NCBI RefSeq assembly: GCF_019393635.1
Contig: NC_057861.1
Coordinates: 306,549,468-306,613,467 of the forward strand
Direction: 5' to 3'
DNA: 64,000 nt
DNA from: Dromiciops gliroides
Lineage: Eukaryota > Chordata > Mammalia > Microbiotheria > Microbiotheriidae
The position numbers were made by a program, and so were the translations under genes. Numbering within the stretch: the stretch's first letter is position 1; each line of letters starts with the position of its first letter. This document shows, piece by piece, positions 23,526 through 36,336 of the stretch. The notes under the pieces were generated by a model, which ran no database searches, was not told the DNA's origin, and worked only from the letters and a program-made list of their open reading frames with translations.

Positions 23526-24412
23526 ATGATTGTTGGAAATATATGTCATGTCCCTGTTTGACTATAATCAATGAAATGGACATAATTAACATTTTGTTAT
23601 AATTGTTGTTGTAGAAACACATTCCCATACAATCTGTTTTGGTCCACCCAAGTACGGGCTTGTATCTCATTCAAAGGTACAGGACTATACAAAGCACCTA
23701 TGGTTTACCTTTTAGAGTGAAAGAAATTGTAGTCCTTATTACACAAATAACTATAATATACAAAACCATCTCTGAATTACAGAGATGTAAAATAAAAGGC
23801 TCTGTGAGGTGGCTGTGGTAGAATATGAATATGATTATTGGGGGTTTTCATAGGGGGCTTTTGGATAAAAGGAGAAATGATCAAACTCCTTCCATTTTCT
23901 CTACCAGTTAGCAGCAAATGATATCGAAATGGGTAAGTTTATGCTAAACCAATGGCCCTCCCCAAAAGAAAAAATTCAGCTCATCCATAAATCATACATC
24001 TAGTAAAGGTTATTGAAGAATATTCTCTTTTATAGTCAACAGAACTCTCGGGCTGGGGACAGGGGATGCTGTGGCTCTCCCATGTTTCTTTGGTCATGTC
24101 TCTATCAGCTATTAGGGACATGCATGATCTACCAGTGGCAAAATGGAAGCACCAAGTCAGTCTCTTAACTTTCCCTTAACACAGAGAAAAGGTTTCATCT
24201 ATGACATGTTAGTTCATCAGTTTTTACTCACTTCTTGGGGTTCTAGGGAAGCGACTGGCTGAGTACTACGTGTTACCTGTTTCCTCTGCACCAGATCCAT
24301 ATGCCTTGGGATCTTTAAGCATTATAACTGGCCAAAGGAGGGAGGAAGAAAAAGGAAAACAAATCTGCTCACCCAATGGCTGATTTTATAAATTTATTGT
24401 TCACCCCTCTAT
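23526..24412. other. Intergenic stretch, nothing identified
   Basis: No coding or repeat signal recognised. The local 60-codon open frame resembles nothing known to me. Confidence 0.5.
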
Positions 24413-24429
24413 CTATTTGGGCCTACTTT

Positions 24430-24568
24430 TTTGGGGGGGGGGAGCAATCAGGGTTAAGTGACTTGCCCAGGGTCACACAGTAAGTGTCAAGTGTCTGAGG
24501 CTGAATTTGAATTCAGGTCCTCCTGAATCCAGGGTCGGTGCTTTATCCACCGTTCCACTAGCTGCCCC
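24430..24568 (-). mobile_element. WSINE/MAR1-type SINE
   Basis: Reversed copy flanked by the exact 17-bp duplication ctatttgggcctacttt at 24413-24429 and 24569-24585. Confidence 0.97.
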
Positions 24569-24825
24569 CTATTTGGGCCTACTTTCAAGGCCTTGTCTCG
24601 GGTTTGTGAATATTGGCCCAGGAGCTTCCTCCTCTACACAGATGGCCCACTAAGGTTGGTAATTTGGATGAGAAGCTTCATAGCTTAGTGAATGCAAGTT
24701 AGCAAATGATTTTTTTTTAAAGTGTCTTTTAGTTTATTCATGCCCAGAATTTCTGACTTTATTCTTAATTTCCCAAGGTAGTCTCCAGACTTTAAAGCAT
24801 GTTACCTATATAGATACAATAAGCC

Positions 24826-24982
24826 GGGGCAGCTAGGTGGCGCAGTGGAATAGAGCACCAGCCCTGGAGTCAGGAGTACCTGAGTTCAAATCCGGCCTCA
24901 GACACTTAAACACTTACTAGCTGTGTGACCCTGGGCAAGTCACTTAACCCCAATTGCCTCACTAAAAAACCCAAACAAATAG
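24826..24982 (+). mobile_element. WSINE/MAR1-type SINE
   Basis: Forward copy flanked by the exact 16-bp duplication atagatacaataagcc at 24810-24825 and 24983-24998. Confidence 0.97.
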
Positions 24983-25384
24983 ATAGATACAATAAGCCAA
25001 GTTTTTTGTTCAGTATCTTATATATTAGGGTAAATGGCATCTATGAACAAGATCAACAGACAATAACATGAGACTAGAATAGGCCACTAAGAACATAGTT
25101 AACATTACCAATGTTTCATAGAGAATGTGTAATTAAAGTTGAACTTTAAAACATGGGTAAGAATTCAACAGATAAAAATAAGTAAAGAGGATATTCTAGG
25201 GTTAAGAAATAGAATGAACACAAAGTACAGAGAGAAGGCATGTTTGAAGCATCAAATAATCTAGTTTGGCTAACAGACCATATGAATAGGAGTTATATAA
25301 ATAAAGGCTGAAAAGTTAGAGTGACATCAGATTGTGGAGGGCCTCGAGTTGAATTTTGCTCAGTAAAACCAAAATCTTACATGT

Positions 25385-25580
25385 ATATAAAATAACTCTT
25401 TAAGGTCTACACAGTACTTTCTTTAACAATGACTCTCTAAGATTGGTAGTTGAAAGTTTGTCCCAAATTTTCAGATAAAGAAACTAAGGTTTGTACAGTT
25501 TAAATTTATCTATACCAAGTCACACAGGATTTAAACCCAAGTCTTCTGACTTCAAGACCAGTAATCTAATCATACATCAT
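25385..25580 (-). mobile_element. MIR SINE fragment
   Basis: Reversed MIR: taaggtctacacagtactttc, then ttttcagataaagaaactaagg, then aagtcacacaggatttaaaccc. Confidence 0.65.
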
Positions 25581-25924
25581 TCAGGCATTTAGGGCATAGT
25601 AATGGGCTAGTGAAGTGGTTTTTTTTTAGCAGAAGATTGATCAGAACTGTGCAATAAAGATTATTTTGGCAGTAATATGAAATGTGTATTAGATAGTGGA
25701 AAGATTCTGGACCAAAAGACCTATTAAGAGACTAGTATAACAGTCTTGGGGGGGGGTAGTCATGAGAGCTCATAGTGGGGTGTCAGTGGAAATAAGAGAG
25801 GAAAGCATAAATGAGAGGTCATTGACATAGAATTTGACTAATTTAGCAAATGATGAGATACCTGGTGTGGAAGAAGAATAGAGTAACAGAAATGGTCAAA
25901 TCAAGAGAAAAAAAGCAGGTTGTG

Positions 25925-26095
25925 GAGAAAATAGATTTAGAACTTAAAGGACCTTTGATGATTAGAGGCCATCTTATCCAACTCCCTTATTTTATAAATA
26001 AGGAAACAGAAACTTTTGAGATACTAGCAGGAATCCACATGAAAATGTCCTGCAGGCAGTTGCAATACGCAGGTCTGGAACTAAAAAGAGAAGAC
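25925..26095 (-). mobile_element. MIR3-like fragment
   Basis: Reversed MIR3 tail: ttagaacttaaaggaccttt, then ttattttataaataaggaaac. Confidence 0.6.
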
Positions 26096-26640
26096 AGAGT
26101 GAGAGGTATGGTTTAATCTACATAAAAGCAGCAGTTTAAATCACGAAAGTACTTGAAATTTCCAAAGGAGAAAGTATAGAGAGTGAAGAGAATAGGATCA
26201 AAGCAAAACCATGAGATTCACCCATGTTAAGGAGTACAGAATGAGGGCAGTAAGCTGGTGAAAAAGACAAAGAAGGAATCTGTTCTGAGGATAAGGAGAA
26301 CCAGGAGCATGTAGTCTCCCTGAAGTCAAAAGAAAAAAGAATATATTTTAATAAGGAATTTCTTACAGGTCAGAAGTTTCAGAAATGTCAAGGATAAGAA
26401 TTAGAAAGCAAACCTTTAAAACATGAATCAGGAATCACTGACAACCTTTGAGAGTAATTTCAATAGTGTTAAGGTTGGAAGCCAGATTCCAGGGTTGAGG
26501 AGAGAGTAGGTGGTGATGAAGTAAAGCCGATTTGTTATGGACAGCTTTTTCATGGAGTCTAGCATTGAACAGAAGGAAAGGAATGGGAAGGTAGACAGAT
26601 GGTGGAGAAGAGTCAAAGGAAGGCTTTTCTAAGTTTGGGG

Positions 26641-28440
26641 AGATTCAAACAGCCTTGCAGGCAGATGGAAAGCAACTGAAAATGCCTGAAAGAAAGGAAC
26701 ATTGCTACACTAAGGTCCAAGAGCAGGTGGGCTTGCTATTTTTAAAAACCCAGTTAATCTATTAGTAAAGAAAGTAAATATCCCCTCGTTTATTTGCTCC
26801 AAAAGCTGGGTTTTTCACATATTGTATTTTATTTTGATATACTTGGATTTGTTTTGAATATATTGTACCATATGATTCATTTATTTAAATTTTCTTGGTC
26901 ATAATCTTTAAGTTATAACAGTCTGAATTTCTAATTGTTTCCAGTATATTAGGAATGGAAATTTTATAGAAAGGACAGCAATTCAGTTCTTCATTTGCTA
27001 CTCATACACATACATACTCTAAACTTCTCCCTTAGTCTTTTTGATGCTAGAATAAACCCTTTTCATTGGCCCATCCAACTCCCATCATGCCCCAGCAACT
27101 AGTACCTAGGCAAAGTAAATGACCTTGAAACTTTGATGAACCACAAAGAGGCATTAGAAACATTTAAGGAAACAAAGGTCAAGCTAGCACTCTTGCTGCT
27201 ATAACAAAGATCCCTCCTAGCCTTACACTTTAATCAAAAAGAATACATGTGTGTGGAAAAAATATATTCATGTGAGTATATTAACCCAATGGGAATGACA
27301 AATAATTTTGTAGTGTGTATATATATATACAACAGACCACCTGATCAGGAAGACATAGATGATGAGTTCAAGAAATAGGTTACAAACATGGTACAGAGGC
27401 TTAATATAATAGTGAAGTTCAACTAGATATCTGGTGAAATGCTTTTCTGCCAAAAGTACATTCTACTCATCCCAGTGATATTTCAATCTTCAAAGAAAAG
27501 TATCAAGAGTCATTGAAATTTTGAACTTTGTTCCGACCAATGAGGATTAGGGAAACAAATAATTGAGGGGGGGGTTAATACCTTCTAGAAGGCTCAGCCA
27601 ACTGCATAAGTAATCCTGAGGCACTGAGTAGTTCTGCAATTTATGTAGTTGTCTCCTAATCCTGTATATCCTTGTGACACACCAAAAACTCCAACTATAG
27701 CATGGTCATTTCCTATGTCACTAGACAAGATACAAATCAGTAACTAAGTGGACCAACAGAGAATGAATGAGAATATCCATTTAATAACAGCACAAGATAA
27801 ATGAGACCATCCATTTCTTCATTAATAAGTTAGAACTATTAATCATTATAATTTCTTTTGTAAGGGCAAGGGTTTCTCCCCTCTAGGTAATCAGAGAAGG
27901 CCTTGACAAATTGTTAAGTGTAAAGGTGGTCACATATGACAGAGATTTAATGTGTAAATGAGTCTATACCCTGATTTCCTTTTATGAGGTGTGACTTCTT
28001 TGGATAAAAAAGGAAGCAGTTTTGTTAACAAAACAAGCTAATCACACACCTCCAAGAGTCTTTAAATAGCTGGAAGAATTTAGACAGCTTACCTGTTCAG
28101 TAGTTAGCTAGTCTACCAATAGAAGAGTTTCTAGTATATTTAGAGGTCATCATTTCAGAAGTCTGAGACAGAAGTGGAGGAAAATAATCCCATTAAAGAA
28201 GTCCCTTAGGGAAGGAAGAAAGAAGGGGATTTTCCTTCCTTTCTCCCCTCCCCTCCCATTGACCATGTTATCAAGGCTTGACCAGGAGACAGTCACACCA
28301 AGGATAGATAGATGCAGAAACACTCCCCCAAAACAGGAAAAAGCTTCAAGGACCATAACCCTCACAACAGAGAAAAATGCTAAGTACTAGAAGTTATGGG
28401 TTACACCTTTACTACTCATGTTCCTTACATGTGTGCCTTA
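26641..28440. other. Intergenic stretch, nothing identified
   Basis: 1.8 kb with no recognised repeat, exon or RNA gene. It contains only a short (TA)n patch near 27319-27329. It may hold highly decayed or unique ancestral sequence and is the longest unassigned block between the two genes. Confidence 0.5.
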
Positions 28441-28444
28441 CTAT

Positions 28445-29015
28445 TGTGAGAAAATAATATGGTTTTGGGAACCCAAAGACCCCCTGAGGGGATTGATTGG
28501 ATTAAGATTGATTGGATTGACTGACTTCCCTGATTAATTCACTTAAAGTTAATTTGGTTAAAACCACACCTGCCTGGCCCACAAGGTGTGTTCTCAGAGG
28601 ATGTGAACTCTGACCTCAACATGGTACCACCCTCAAGTCCAGTGAACCAATGGATTTGGTTGATGCTAGCCAATTAGCTTGAAGCAGTGTGTAAGGACCA
28701 CCTCTCCTCCAGACCCACAAAAAGCTTCCACACTCAGTTACTTTAAGTTAACTCTCTTAGAGGCATTCTTGGTGGCAGAGGACTTGAAGAAAGAAGCAGG
28801 CCAGGCTGAGCTCTATTCTCTCCTCTAGGCTAGATAGGCCTTTTCTTAACTTTCAGAGACATGTGCATTCACTTTACTAATATTTAATAAATTTTAATAT
28901 ATGCCTAATGCCCCAAAACTGGTGCTAAAGCTTCTAATTTATAATTACCAACTATATTAGGAACCCCAGGTAATTTTCCCCAAACTTGGGACAAAAATAC
29001 AGTTTTACTCTCTAC
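28445..29015 (+). mobile_element. Solo LTR of an endogenous retrovirus (fossil)
   Basis: About 570 bases from tgtgag to tctaca, with U3-like sequence (CCAAT near 28647 and 28671), an AATAAA at 28888-28893 and a U5 sharing gctaaagcttctaattta with the window's first bases. No internal region adjoins it. Exact ends and target duplication were not confirmed. Class not resolved. Confidence 0.6.
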
Positions 29016-29281
29016 ATTATCATTTTACTTAATATTTGAGCCCATTCTTCACAGGGGTGTTGCATGTATCTATGGGAGAGTTCTCCCCAGGTCTTTAAAG
29101 GAAAGGTTTTATGCCAACTGTTCTTATTCTACTCTCTTAGGAAATGCCTTTGTTAAAAGTTACTTAAGTATACTGGCTGATTGTCAAAAGAGAATTACAC
29201 TTGATAGGGGCTCAGAAACTACAATGTTAGAAGCATAACCCTACAAGAATCTTGAGAGTAGTCAGTCCCTTCCTAGGGACC

Positions 29282-29747
29282 TGTAAGGGCCAAATTTTAG
29301 TATGGGGAGAGTTAATTGGGTAGCTCGCCATAATATTGGGGTAAGAAAGGAGATTAACAGCCTCTTTTCAATAAACAAAACAGGGTTTATTAATGGAAAC
29401 AAATTTAAAATGCAAGTGAGGTTAATAAAGCTAGGGACAATGAAAAAGGGAATAGAGGAAGGAAAAAATACAGCCTGTAAACTCACCACCACCCAGAATC
29501 AGCCAAAGAGAACCAGCTGCACCTCTCTTGCCAAAATGAAACCTCTCCTCCCCAGCTTTTTCCCAGAAATTCCCTCTCCCACAGGAAACAGGGCCGTCAA
29601 CCCACACAGCCCCGAGCTAATTGGCTGGCAGCCCTGATTGACAGAACTAACAAGCCACTCTACAAATGGAGGCTGGCCTCTTCTGGATGCCAAAGACCAC
29701 CTGAATTGACCTCACCAGGCTTCTTGTCATGGCAGGGCTTCCCTACA
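29282..29747 (-). mobile_element. Solo LTR of an endogenous retrovirus (fossil)
   Basis: Read on the minus strand it runs from tgtaggg to ccttaca (TG...CA), about 466 bases, with CCAATTAG in U3 and an AATAAA signal (taataaaccc) before U5. No internal region. No clear target duplication seen. Confidence 0.7.
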
Positions 29748-29770
29748 GTAAGATGATATCAGAAGGATGT

Positions 29771-30093
29771 ATGAAAAATGCAAACCATCAAAAGAGGAAG
29801 AACTGATGGTATCTGAATACAGATTGATGTATGATTTTATTTGTTAGTTCCTTTTTCTAAAGTTATTTTGTCTATTTTCTTTCATAACCTGACTAATGAG
29901 AAGATGTTTTTCATAACTGCACCATGTATGACTTATACTGAATTGCTTGATTTCATAGGGAGGGTTGAGGAGGGAGGAAGAAAATTTAGAACACAAAATT
30001 TAAAAAAATCAATGTGAAAAAATTTGGGTTTTATTTTTATTTTTTATATGTAACTTGGGGAAAATTCTAAATAAAAAATTTTTAAATATATAG
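29771..30093 (+). mobile_element. 5'-truncated L1, 3'UTR only
   Basis: L1 3'UTR signature (cataactgcaccatgtatgac, then gggagggttgaggagggagg and aatttagaacac) with two tail-like ends. A short duplication gaaggatgt lies at 29762-29770 and 30094-30102. Confidence 0.75.
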
Positions 30094-30212
30094 GAAGGAT
30101 GTGGGGGAAAGGACAAGTTACAGTATTCTTAAAATCTCTGAATAGTATATAGCAAAATTCCCACTCAATAAAGTTGTAATTCCCCTAAAATTTTAGAATT
30201 GGTTTTGATTAT

Positions 30213-31615
<1,403 letters not shown>

Positions 31616-31814
31616 GTGATCTCTCTGTAGAAGGGGAGGGTGACCAAGACCCAAGTCCTCAAACAGGTCTGGAGGAGAACAATTTTATCAGTACTGATGT
31701 GGCAGTTGTGTCCTACTGAGAAGAGACCATTACTTCTTTCTTCACAATTATTGCCACCAAAGTTGTTAACTGATTTTCCTGTTTCTAAGAGTCCTTTTAG
31801 AAAAAAATGTATAG
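31616..31814. other. Unassigned stretch between two LTR fossils
   Basis: Could be remaining LTR or retroviral sequence. No clear motif. Confidence 0.4.
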
Positions 31815-32269
31815 TGTTTAGGGGGACTTGCCACCTGGTTTGGGGGGCTAGCTTACCCAAAGAATTGGAGGCTCATCACTAATCTTGTAAAATTAAAAAA
31901 AAAAAAGATTTATTAGGAGAGAGGAATATATAGCCAGAGACAGATCACCATGCATGGTGACTGTCCCACTGGAGTAAGAGAAGACCTGGTTTTTTGTATC
32001 TTTACAAAACAAAGAAAGAATAGGGAATTACAAAGCACTGTGAGGGAAATGCTGCAGGGAGGAGATAGGGCATCAGTAAGATATGCTGCACCCATCTATA
32101 TCTTGCATTTCATTTTTCAGACCTTGGTATAGTTTATCAGGGTTGAGCTTGGCAACACCCATTCCTGAGGTGGGAGACAGAGTTGCCCCTCCCCTGGGAG
32201 AGTTCAAGATTTCCTGGGGGGGGGGTGGGATCTTTAAGTTTCATGGGGTCCTACTGCATTCCCATAACA
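31815..32269 (-). mobile_element. Retroviral LTR (fossil)
   Basis: The minus-strand reading begins tgttatggg at 32269. It has a TATA-like tatatattcc, an AATAAA (cctaataaatc) and a U5 running to about 31815. The U5 end is not fixed. No internal region identified. Confidence 0.65.
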
Positions 32270-32289
32270 TATAGGATAATCATCACCTA

Positions 32290-33086
32290 TCAATACAGGA
32301 AACTTTGGATCTAGTTTAGGAAAAATAATGAGTCTTTTAGTGACTGAATCTCTTAGGAAACCATAAAATGTAATTTGGGTGACCTTTCATAGCAAAAACA
32401 TCCAGTAGCCTTTACAATGGTTTTCCATTTGTTATAGGATGACCAGGGGGTACCCCTTGATCTGCTGGACTGGGGCCTTATCCAAAGAGTTGGGTAGTGC
32501 TTTGGTCTCTTCCTGTGTACTCTGAACCCTTGTTGCAGAATATATAACTTGTTGAGACTTTGTAGCAACTCCCAAATGGTCACCAGTGATGGAACTTGCA
32601 TGGAAGACAATTAACCTGAGACTGAGGGGTAGATGGCCTCTATATAGGTGGAATAGAAGATGGACTGAGTGAGTAGAAACAGAATGATCTTTCTTTTGCA
32701 ACTCTTCCAGCACTTCTCCCTTGAACTTCCAGCAAAGTCAAGTCCTCCCACCCCCAGCAGCAATGACAGCTATAAACTCAGACTAGTGAGGATATGTTCT
32801 TACCCAGGTAAGCCGGAATCTTTGGCTGCCTTCTTTCGATTTCTTTTATTTTCCCTGGACAGAGGTGAATGACAAGGAATCTTAAGAAATGGAGGTTTCC
32901 AACCTTTGCAGTAATTCTATGAGCTCAAAAGGTCAAGCAGGAGTTTCAGAGATGGGAGCTGGCTGCTTAATAGAAGGTAATTCTTGAAACAGCAACACTT
33001 CCTAGGGAAGAATATCACCTGGAAAATACTACAGCTGAAAGGACTAAGAGAGCCTAATCTATGCCCTTGTTGGTCAAGAGATTTGC
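32290..33086 (-). other. Unassigned stretch with a 93-codon minus-strand ORF
   Basis: The minus strand has an open frame from 32713 to 32432 (starting MLEELQKKDHSVSTHS), and an overlapping frame below it reads ITFYGFLRDSVTKR. I recognise neither. There is no poly(A) tract, splice pair or codon evidence either way. It could be an old retroelement or retrocopy remnant beside the LTR, or chance. Confidence 0.35.
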
Positions 33087-33101
33087 ACCTTGTGAAGTTT
33101 A

Positions 33102-33263
33102 TTTTTTTTTAATTTTTAATTTTTTTTTTGGTGGGGCAATGAGGTAAGTGACTTGCCCAGGGTCACACAGCTAGAAAGTGTCAAGGGTCTGAGGCAGGAT
33201 TTGAACTCAGGTCCTCCTGAATCCAGGGCCAGTGCTTTATCCACTGTGCCATCTAGCTGCCCA
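33102..33263 (-). mobile_element. WSINE/MAR1-type SINE
   Basis: Reversed copy with a T-rich tail, flanked by accttgtgaagttta (33087-33101) and accttgtaaagttta (33264-33278), one mismatch. Confidence 0.96.
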
Positions 33264-33278
33264 ACCTTGTAAAGTTTA

Positions 33279-33774
33279 AAATACAAATCAGAGATTAAAG
33301 TGAAATAGCTATTTCAGCAGTCCCACAAAGCTTTCTTTACCTTTCAGGAGAGTATGATGTATAATGGGTTATTATTTTATGTTTCTATATTTGTTAATAC
33401 ATGGCTATCAGGTTTTTGTGTTTAAAGCATTTTCAATTAGTAGAGGAAATAAAGCACTGCCCTGTACCTGATACCCTTATTGTACATTGAGTATGTTTTC
33501 TAGAAGGGGCACTATTACCTATATCTGAGGGAGCCCCTAGACATGAGTCATACCTAAACTATATTTTAAAGATTTCCTTGGACTTACTTCAGCAGGAGGT
33601 CAGTGAGCTAGACACAAAGAAGCCTGACCTACTTTGGGCCCCTATGGGACCCATAGGTCCCCATGGATCTAAATCTGGTCCATGTGAGTCCAGAGCCCAT
33701 TTTGGGAAGGAGGCCCCCTGGGCCATGGGTCTCATTTTGCTCTGAAAAATACAAAAGAACCTTAACATGTTATA
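33279..33774. other. Intergenic stretch, nothing identified
   Basis: A near-palindrome, cctatgggacccatagg, lies at 33641-33657 in a C/G-rich patch. No repeat family recognised. Confidence 0.5.
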
Positions 33775-33970
33775 ATTACACCTTCACCCACCTGTTCTCC
33801 TAATGTAGCTATTTTTATCAAGGGCTCCACTATTCTTCCTGACACCTAGCTAGCTTTGCATACTCAGAGTCATCCTCAACTCTTCATTCTCAATTTCCCT
33901 TATAACCAATCAGTTGCCAAGTCATTTCACTTTGGCTTCTTCAACATTGGTGTCATCTGTCACCTAATGA
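33775..33970 (+). mobile_element. L2 LINE fragment
   Basis: Forward L2 ORF2: agagtcatcctcaactcttc, then caatcagttgccaagtc (encoding the RVILNSS-like and NQLPSH-like part). Confidence 0.75.
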
Positions 33971-34118
33971 GAATAAGATCTCATTAAGAAGAGTCTCGTC
34001 TTCATGTATTCCCTAGAAGAATTATTTATTTCTCTTTAAAAATCCCATATCATACAAATGGCCAAATCATTAGAAAAAAAACCGTACTTTTCACTACTTT
34101 TACTAGGGGGGGGATTCT

Positions 34119-34273
34119 TCTTCTTCTTCTTTTTTATTTCATGGGGCAATGAGGGTTAAATGACTTGCCCAGGGTCACACAGCTAGTAAGTGTCAAGTAT
34201 CTGAGGCCAGATTTGAACTCAGGTCCTCCTGAATCCAGGGCAGTACTTTATCCACTGAGCCACCTACCTGCCC
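34119..34273 (-). mobile_element. WSINE/MAR1-type SINE
   Basis: Reversed copy with a TTC-rich tail. The flanks ctagggggggattctt (34103-34118) and ctagggggagaattctt (34274-34290) are an imperfect duplication. Confidence 0.93.
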
Positions 34274-34344
34274 CTAGGGGGAGAATTCTTAATCAAACAA
34301 GGCATAGATAAGATCATAAAAGATAAAATAAGCCATTTTTACTA

Positions 34345-34442
34345 TACATTTTTTTAAATTACGTGGATAGCTACAAAGAGTAGGAAAATATTTGCATAAA
34401 ATCACTAATAAAAAAGTCTGACATCCAAAATACAGAGGAAAT
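34345..34442 (+). mobile_element. L1 LINE fragment
   Basis: Forward L1 ORF2 piece (ggaaaatatttgcataaaatcac, then gacatccaaaatacagagg). Confidence 0.5.
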
Positions 34443-34965
34443 TGATAATGAACAGACATTCCAGGTTCTGTACCAAGTGCTAAGGATATAAAGACAAAAT
34501 TGAGGCAGTATTGCCTTCTAGTAGGTTAATTCTACTAGATAGATACAGCATGTTCACAAGTAAACATTTATTTGTAAAAATAAATACAATATGGGGCAGC
34601 TAGGTGGCGCAGTGGACAAAGCGCCGACCCTAGATTCAGGAGGACCTGAGTTCAAATTAAGCATCAGACACTTGACACTTATTAGCTGTGTGGACCCTGG
34701 GCAAGTCACTTAATCCTCATTGCCCTGCCCCCCACCCAAATTTAATAAAGTAGAGGGTGCTCTAACAAATAGAAGGATCATGACAGGCATCTAGAAATAA
34801 CAGTTGAGCTAATCTTGAAGGAATCTAGGACTCCCAAGAAAGAGAGTTAAGGAGAAAGAATATTCAAGACATAGGAGGAAAGTCTGTATAAAAGCAAAGG
34901 GGCAAGAGATGGTATGTCATGAAAGAGACAGCAAATACACAAACTTGGCTGAAGTAAGAAGGAAT
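34443..34965 (-). mobile_element. L2 LINE 3' end, split by a SINE
   Basis: Reversed L2 3'UTR (ttctgtaccaagtgctaagg) and ORF2 end (agctaatcttgaaggaatctagg, then aagaatattcaagacataggagg). Confidence 0.75.
34592..34738 (+). mobile_element. WSINE/MAR1-type SINE
   Basis: Forward copy inside the L2, with a C-rich rather than A-rich tail. Target duplication not clear. Confidence 0.9.
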
Positions 34966-34989
34966 AGTGTTTACCAATCTAAAAAGATA

Positions 34990-35115
34990 GACTATTAGCA
35001 GATCTGTTCTTAGGAACAGATGCATGACTACTTGCAGGGGATGTTGGGAAATAGCAGCTATGGAGTTAGGCTAGACAACCTCTAAGGCGCCTTCTAACTA
35101 AGGGTTTAAATCCAA
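34990..35115 (+). mobile_element. MIR3-like 3' fragment
   Basis: Forward MIR3 tail: agttaggctagacaacctctaaggcgccttctaac. Confidence 0.65.
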
Positions 35116-35523
35116 TACTGGAAAATTTTGGAGTTTCAATTCTTTTTCTACCCTCCCATGAACATTATGGAATTTGTTTGTATAAAGGGGTAGAGAAGGG
35201 ACTGGTCAATGAGTCCAGTCCTTTGACTTATGTGCAGCATACTCTGCTGATGTAATCTTCAATGCACTTCCTATAGAGGTAATTTCCCAGCCTTCTTACC
35301 ATGTGAAGAACAGCCTTTCAACTGGTTGCTAATCTGGACCTGAGAGTGCTTACAAAGGACATTGAATGATTTGATTCTTTGGTTATACTCCCTGGTTATA
35401 ATGAAGAAAAGAACATATTTTATGCCTCTGGATGAAGAAAGAGGCCTCAAGCCTTAATCTTCCCATGAGACCCACATGTGAATTTGAATATGGGACTCTG
35501 TTCTTTCCTTCTTTGTGTTTGTT
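35116..35523. other. Intergenic stretch, nothing identified
   Basis: Nothing recognised. 35225-35345 has weak CR1/L3-like character. Confidence 0.4.
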
Positions 35524-35940
35524 CTTTCTTGCTCTTTTTTTAAAAATTGTATTTATTTTATTCTGAACTTAAGAAATAAAGCAAACCATTTCCATAACAA
35601 AGTGGGATAGAAAAGCAGAGGATTGCATCTGAGACCACAGATCTCTCTGGGCAATTTACTATTCCCTTCTAATACATTACAAAGATAACATGTAACTTTC
35701 TTTTTTTCTACCCCCTGGCCCCAGACTTTGAGATGGCTACCACTACACACAAATATGCATAAGATGTATGTGTGTATGTGCGTAAATATATGTGTGCATG
35801 TATATATGTTCCTGTACACATATACATGTATATATGTATTGTATATGTGTAAACATATGTGTATCTGTGTGCTTGTATAGATGTGCGAATATATACATGT
35901 GTATTTGTGAGTATATATGTGTGTGTATATGTATGTATGT

Positions 35941-35943
35941 ATG

Positions 35944-36016
<73 letters not shown>

Positions 36017-36050
36017 GATAGATAGATAGATAGATAGATGGTAGATAGAT
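35941..36050. repeat. (TAGA)n microsatellite
   Basis: About 27 units with two interruptions, adjoining 180 bases of irregular (TATG)n/(TG)n. The whole tract sits within the 3'UTR of the L1. Confidence 0.97.
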
Positions 36051-36184
36051 AGTCACTTCTTTCTCTGGATGCAAACAGCATCTTCCTTCATAGGATCTTT
36101 GAGGTTAATTTGGGTACTTATAATAGTCAGAATGACTTGGTGGCTCAAAGTTGTTCTTAAAACAATGCTGTTGTTACTATGTAC

Positions 36185-36336
36185 CAGGGCTTCTTAAACT
36201 TTTTCCACTCGCAACTCCAGGTATATAGGTATATAAAATAGGTATACATACCTTTTACTGTTGCCAAAGTTTTTGAGACTCTCACATTCAGTTATATAAC
36301 CCTATATGGGGTCACAACCCACAGTTTAAAGCTATG
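36185..36336. mobile_element. Nonautonomous hAT transposon
   Basis: The left end cagggcttcttaaact and the degraded right end agtttaaagctatg are inverted repeats. 8-bp duplications ctatgtac (36177-36184) and ctatatac (36337-36344) flank it, one mismatch. It resembles the element at 43543-43723 in opposite orientation. Confidence 0.85.

Larger units (their letters stand above)
25150..26640 (-). mobile_element. L2 LINE, ORF2
   Basis: Reversed L2 in order: gattgtggagggcctcgagtt, then cagaactgtgcaataaagattattttggcag, atgaccctagg-like region, then ggttggaagccagattccagggttgagg. It is interrupted by older-type MIR (25385-25580) and MIR3 (25925-26095) copies. The 88-codon frame at 25850 is an artefact of this overlap. 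Confidence 0.7.

Noticed and set aside
33641-33657. Palindrome cctatgggacccatagg as a regulatory site
   Set aside because: One imperfect 17-base palindrome in 64 kb is expected by chance, and no neighbouring gene start supports it.
35553-36081. 173- and 112-codon minus-strand frames rich in Ile-Tyr-Leu-Ser
   Set aside because: Translation of the TAGA microsatellite in an L1 3'UTR.
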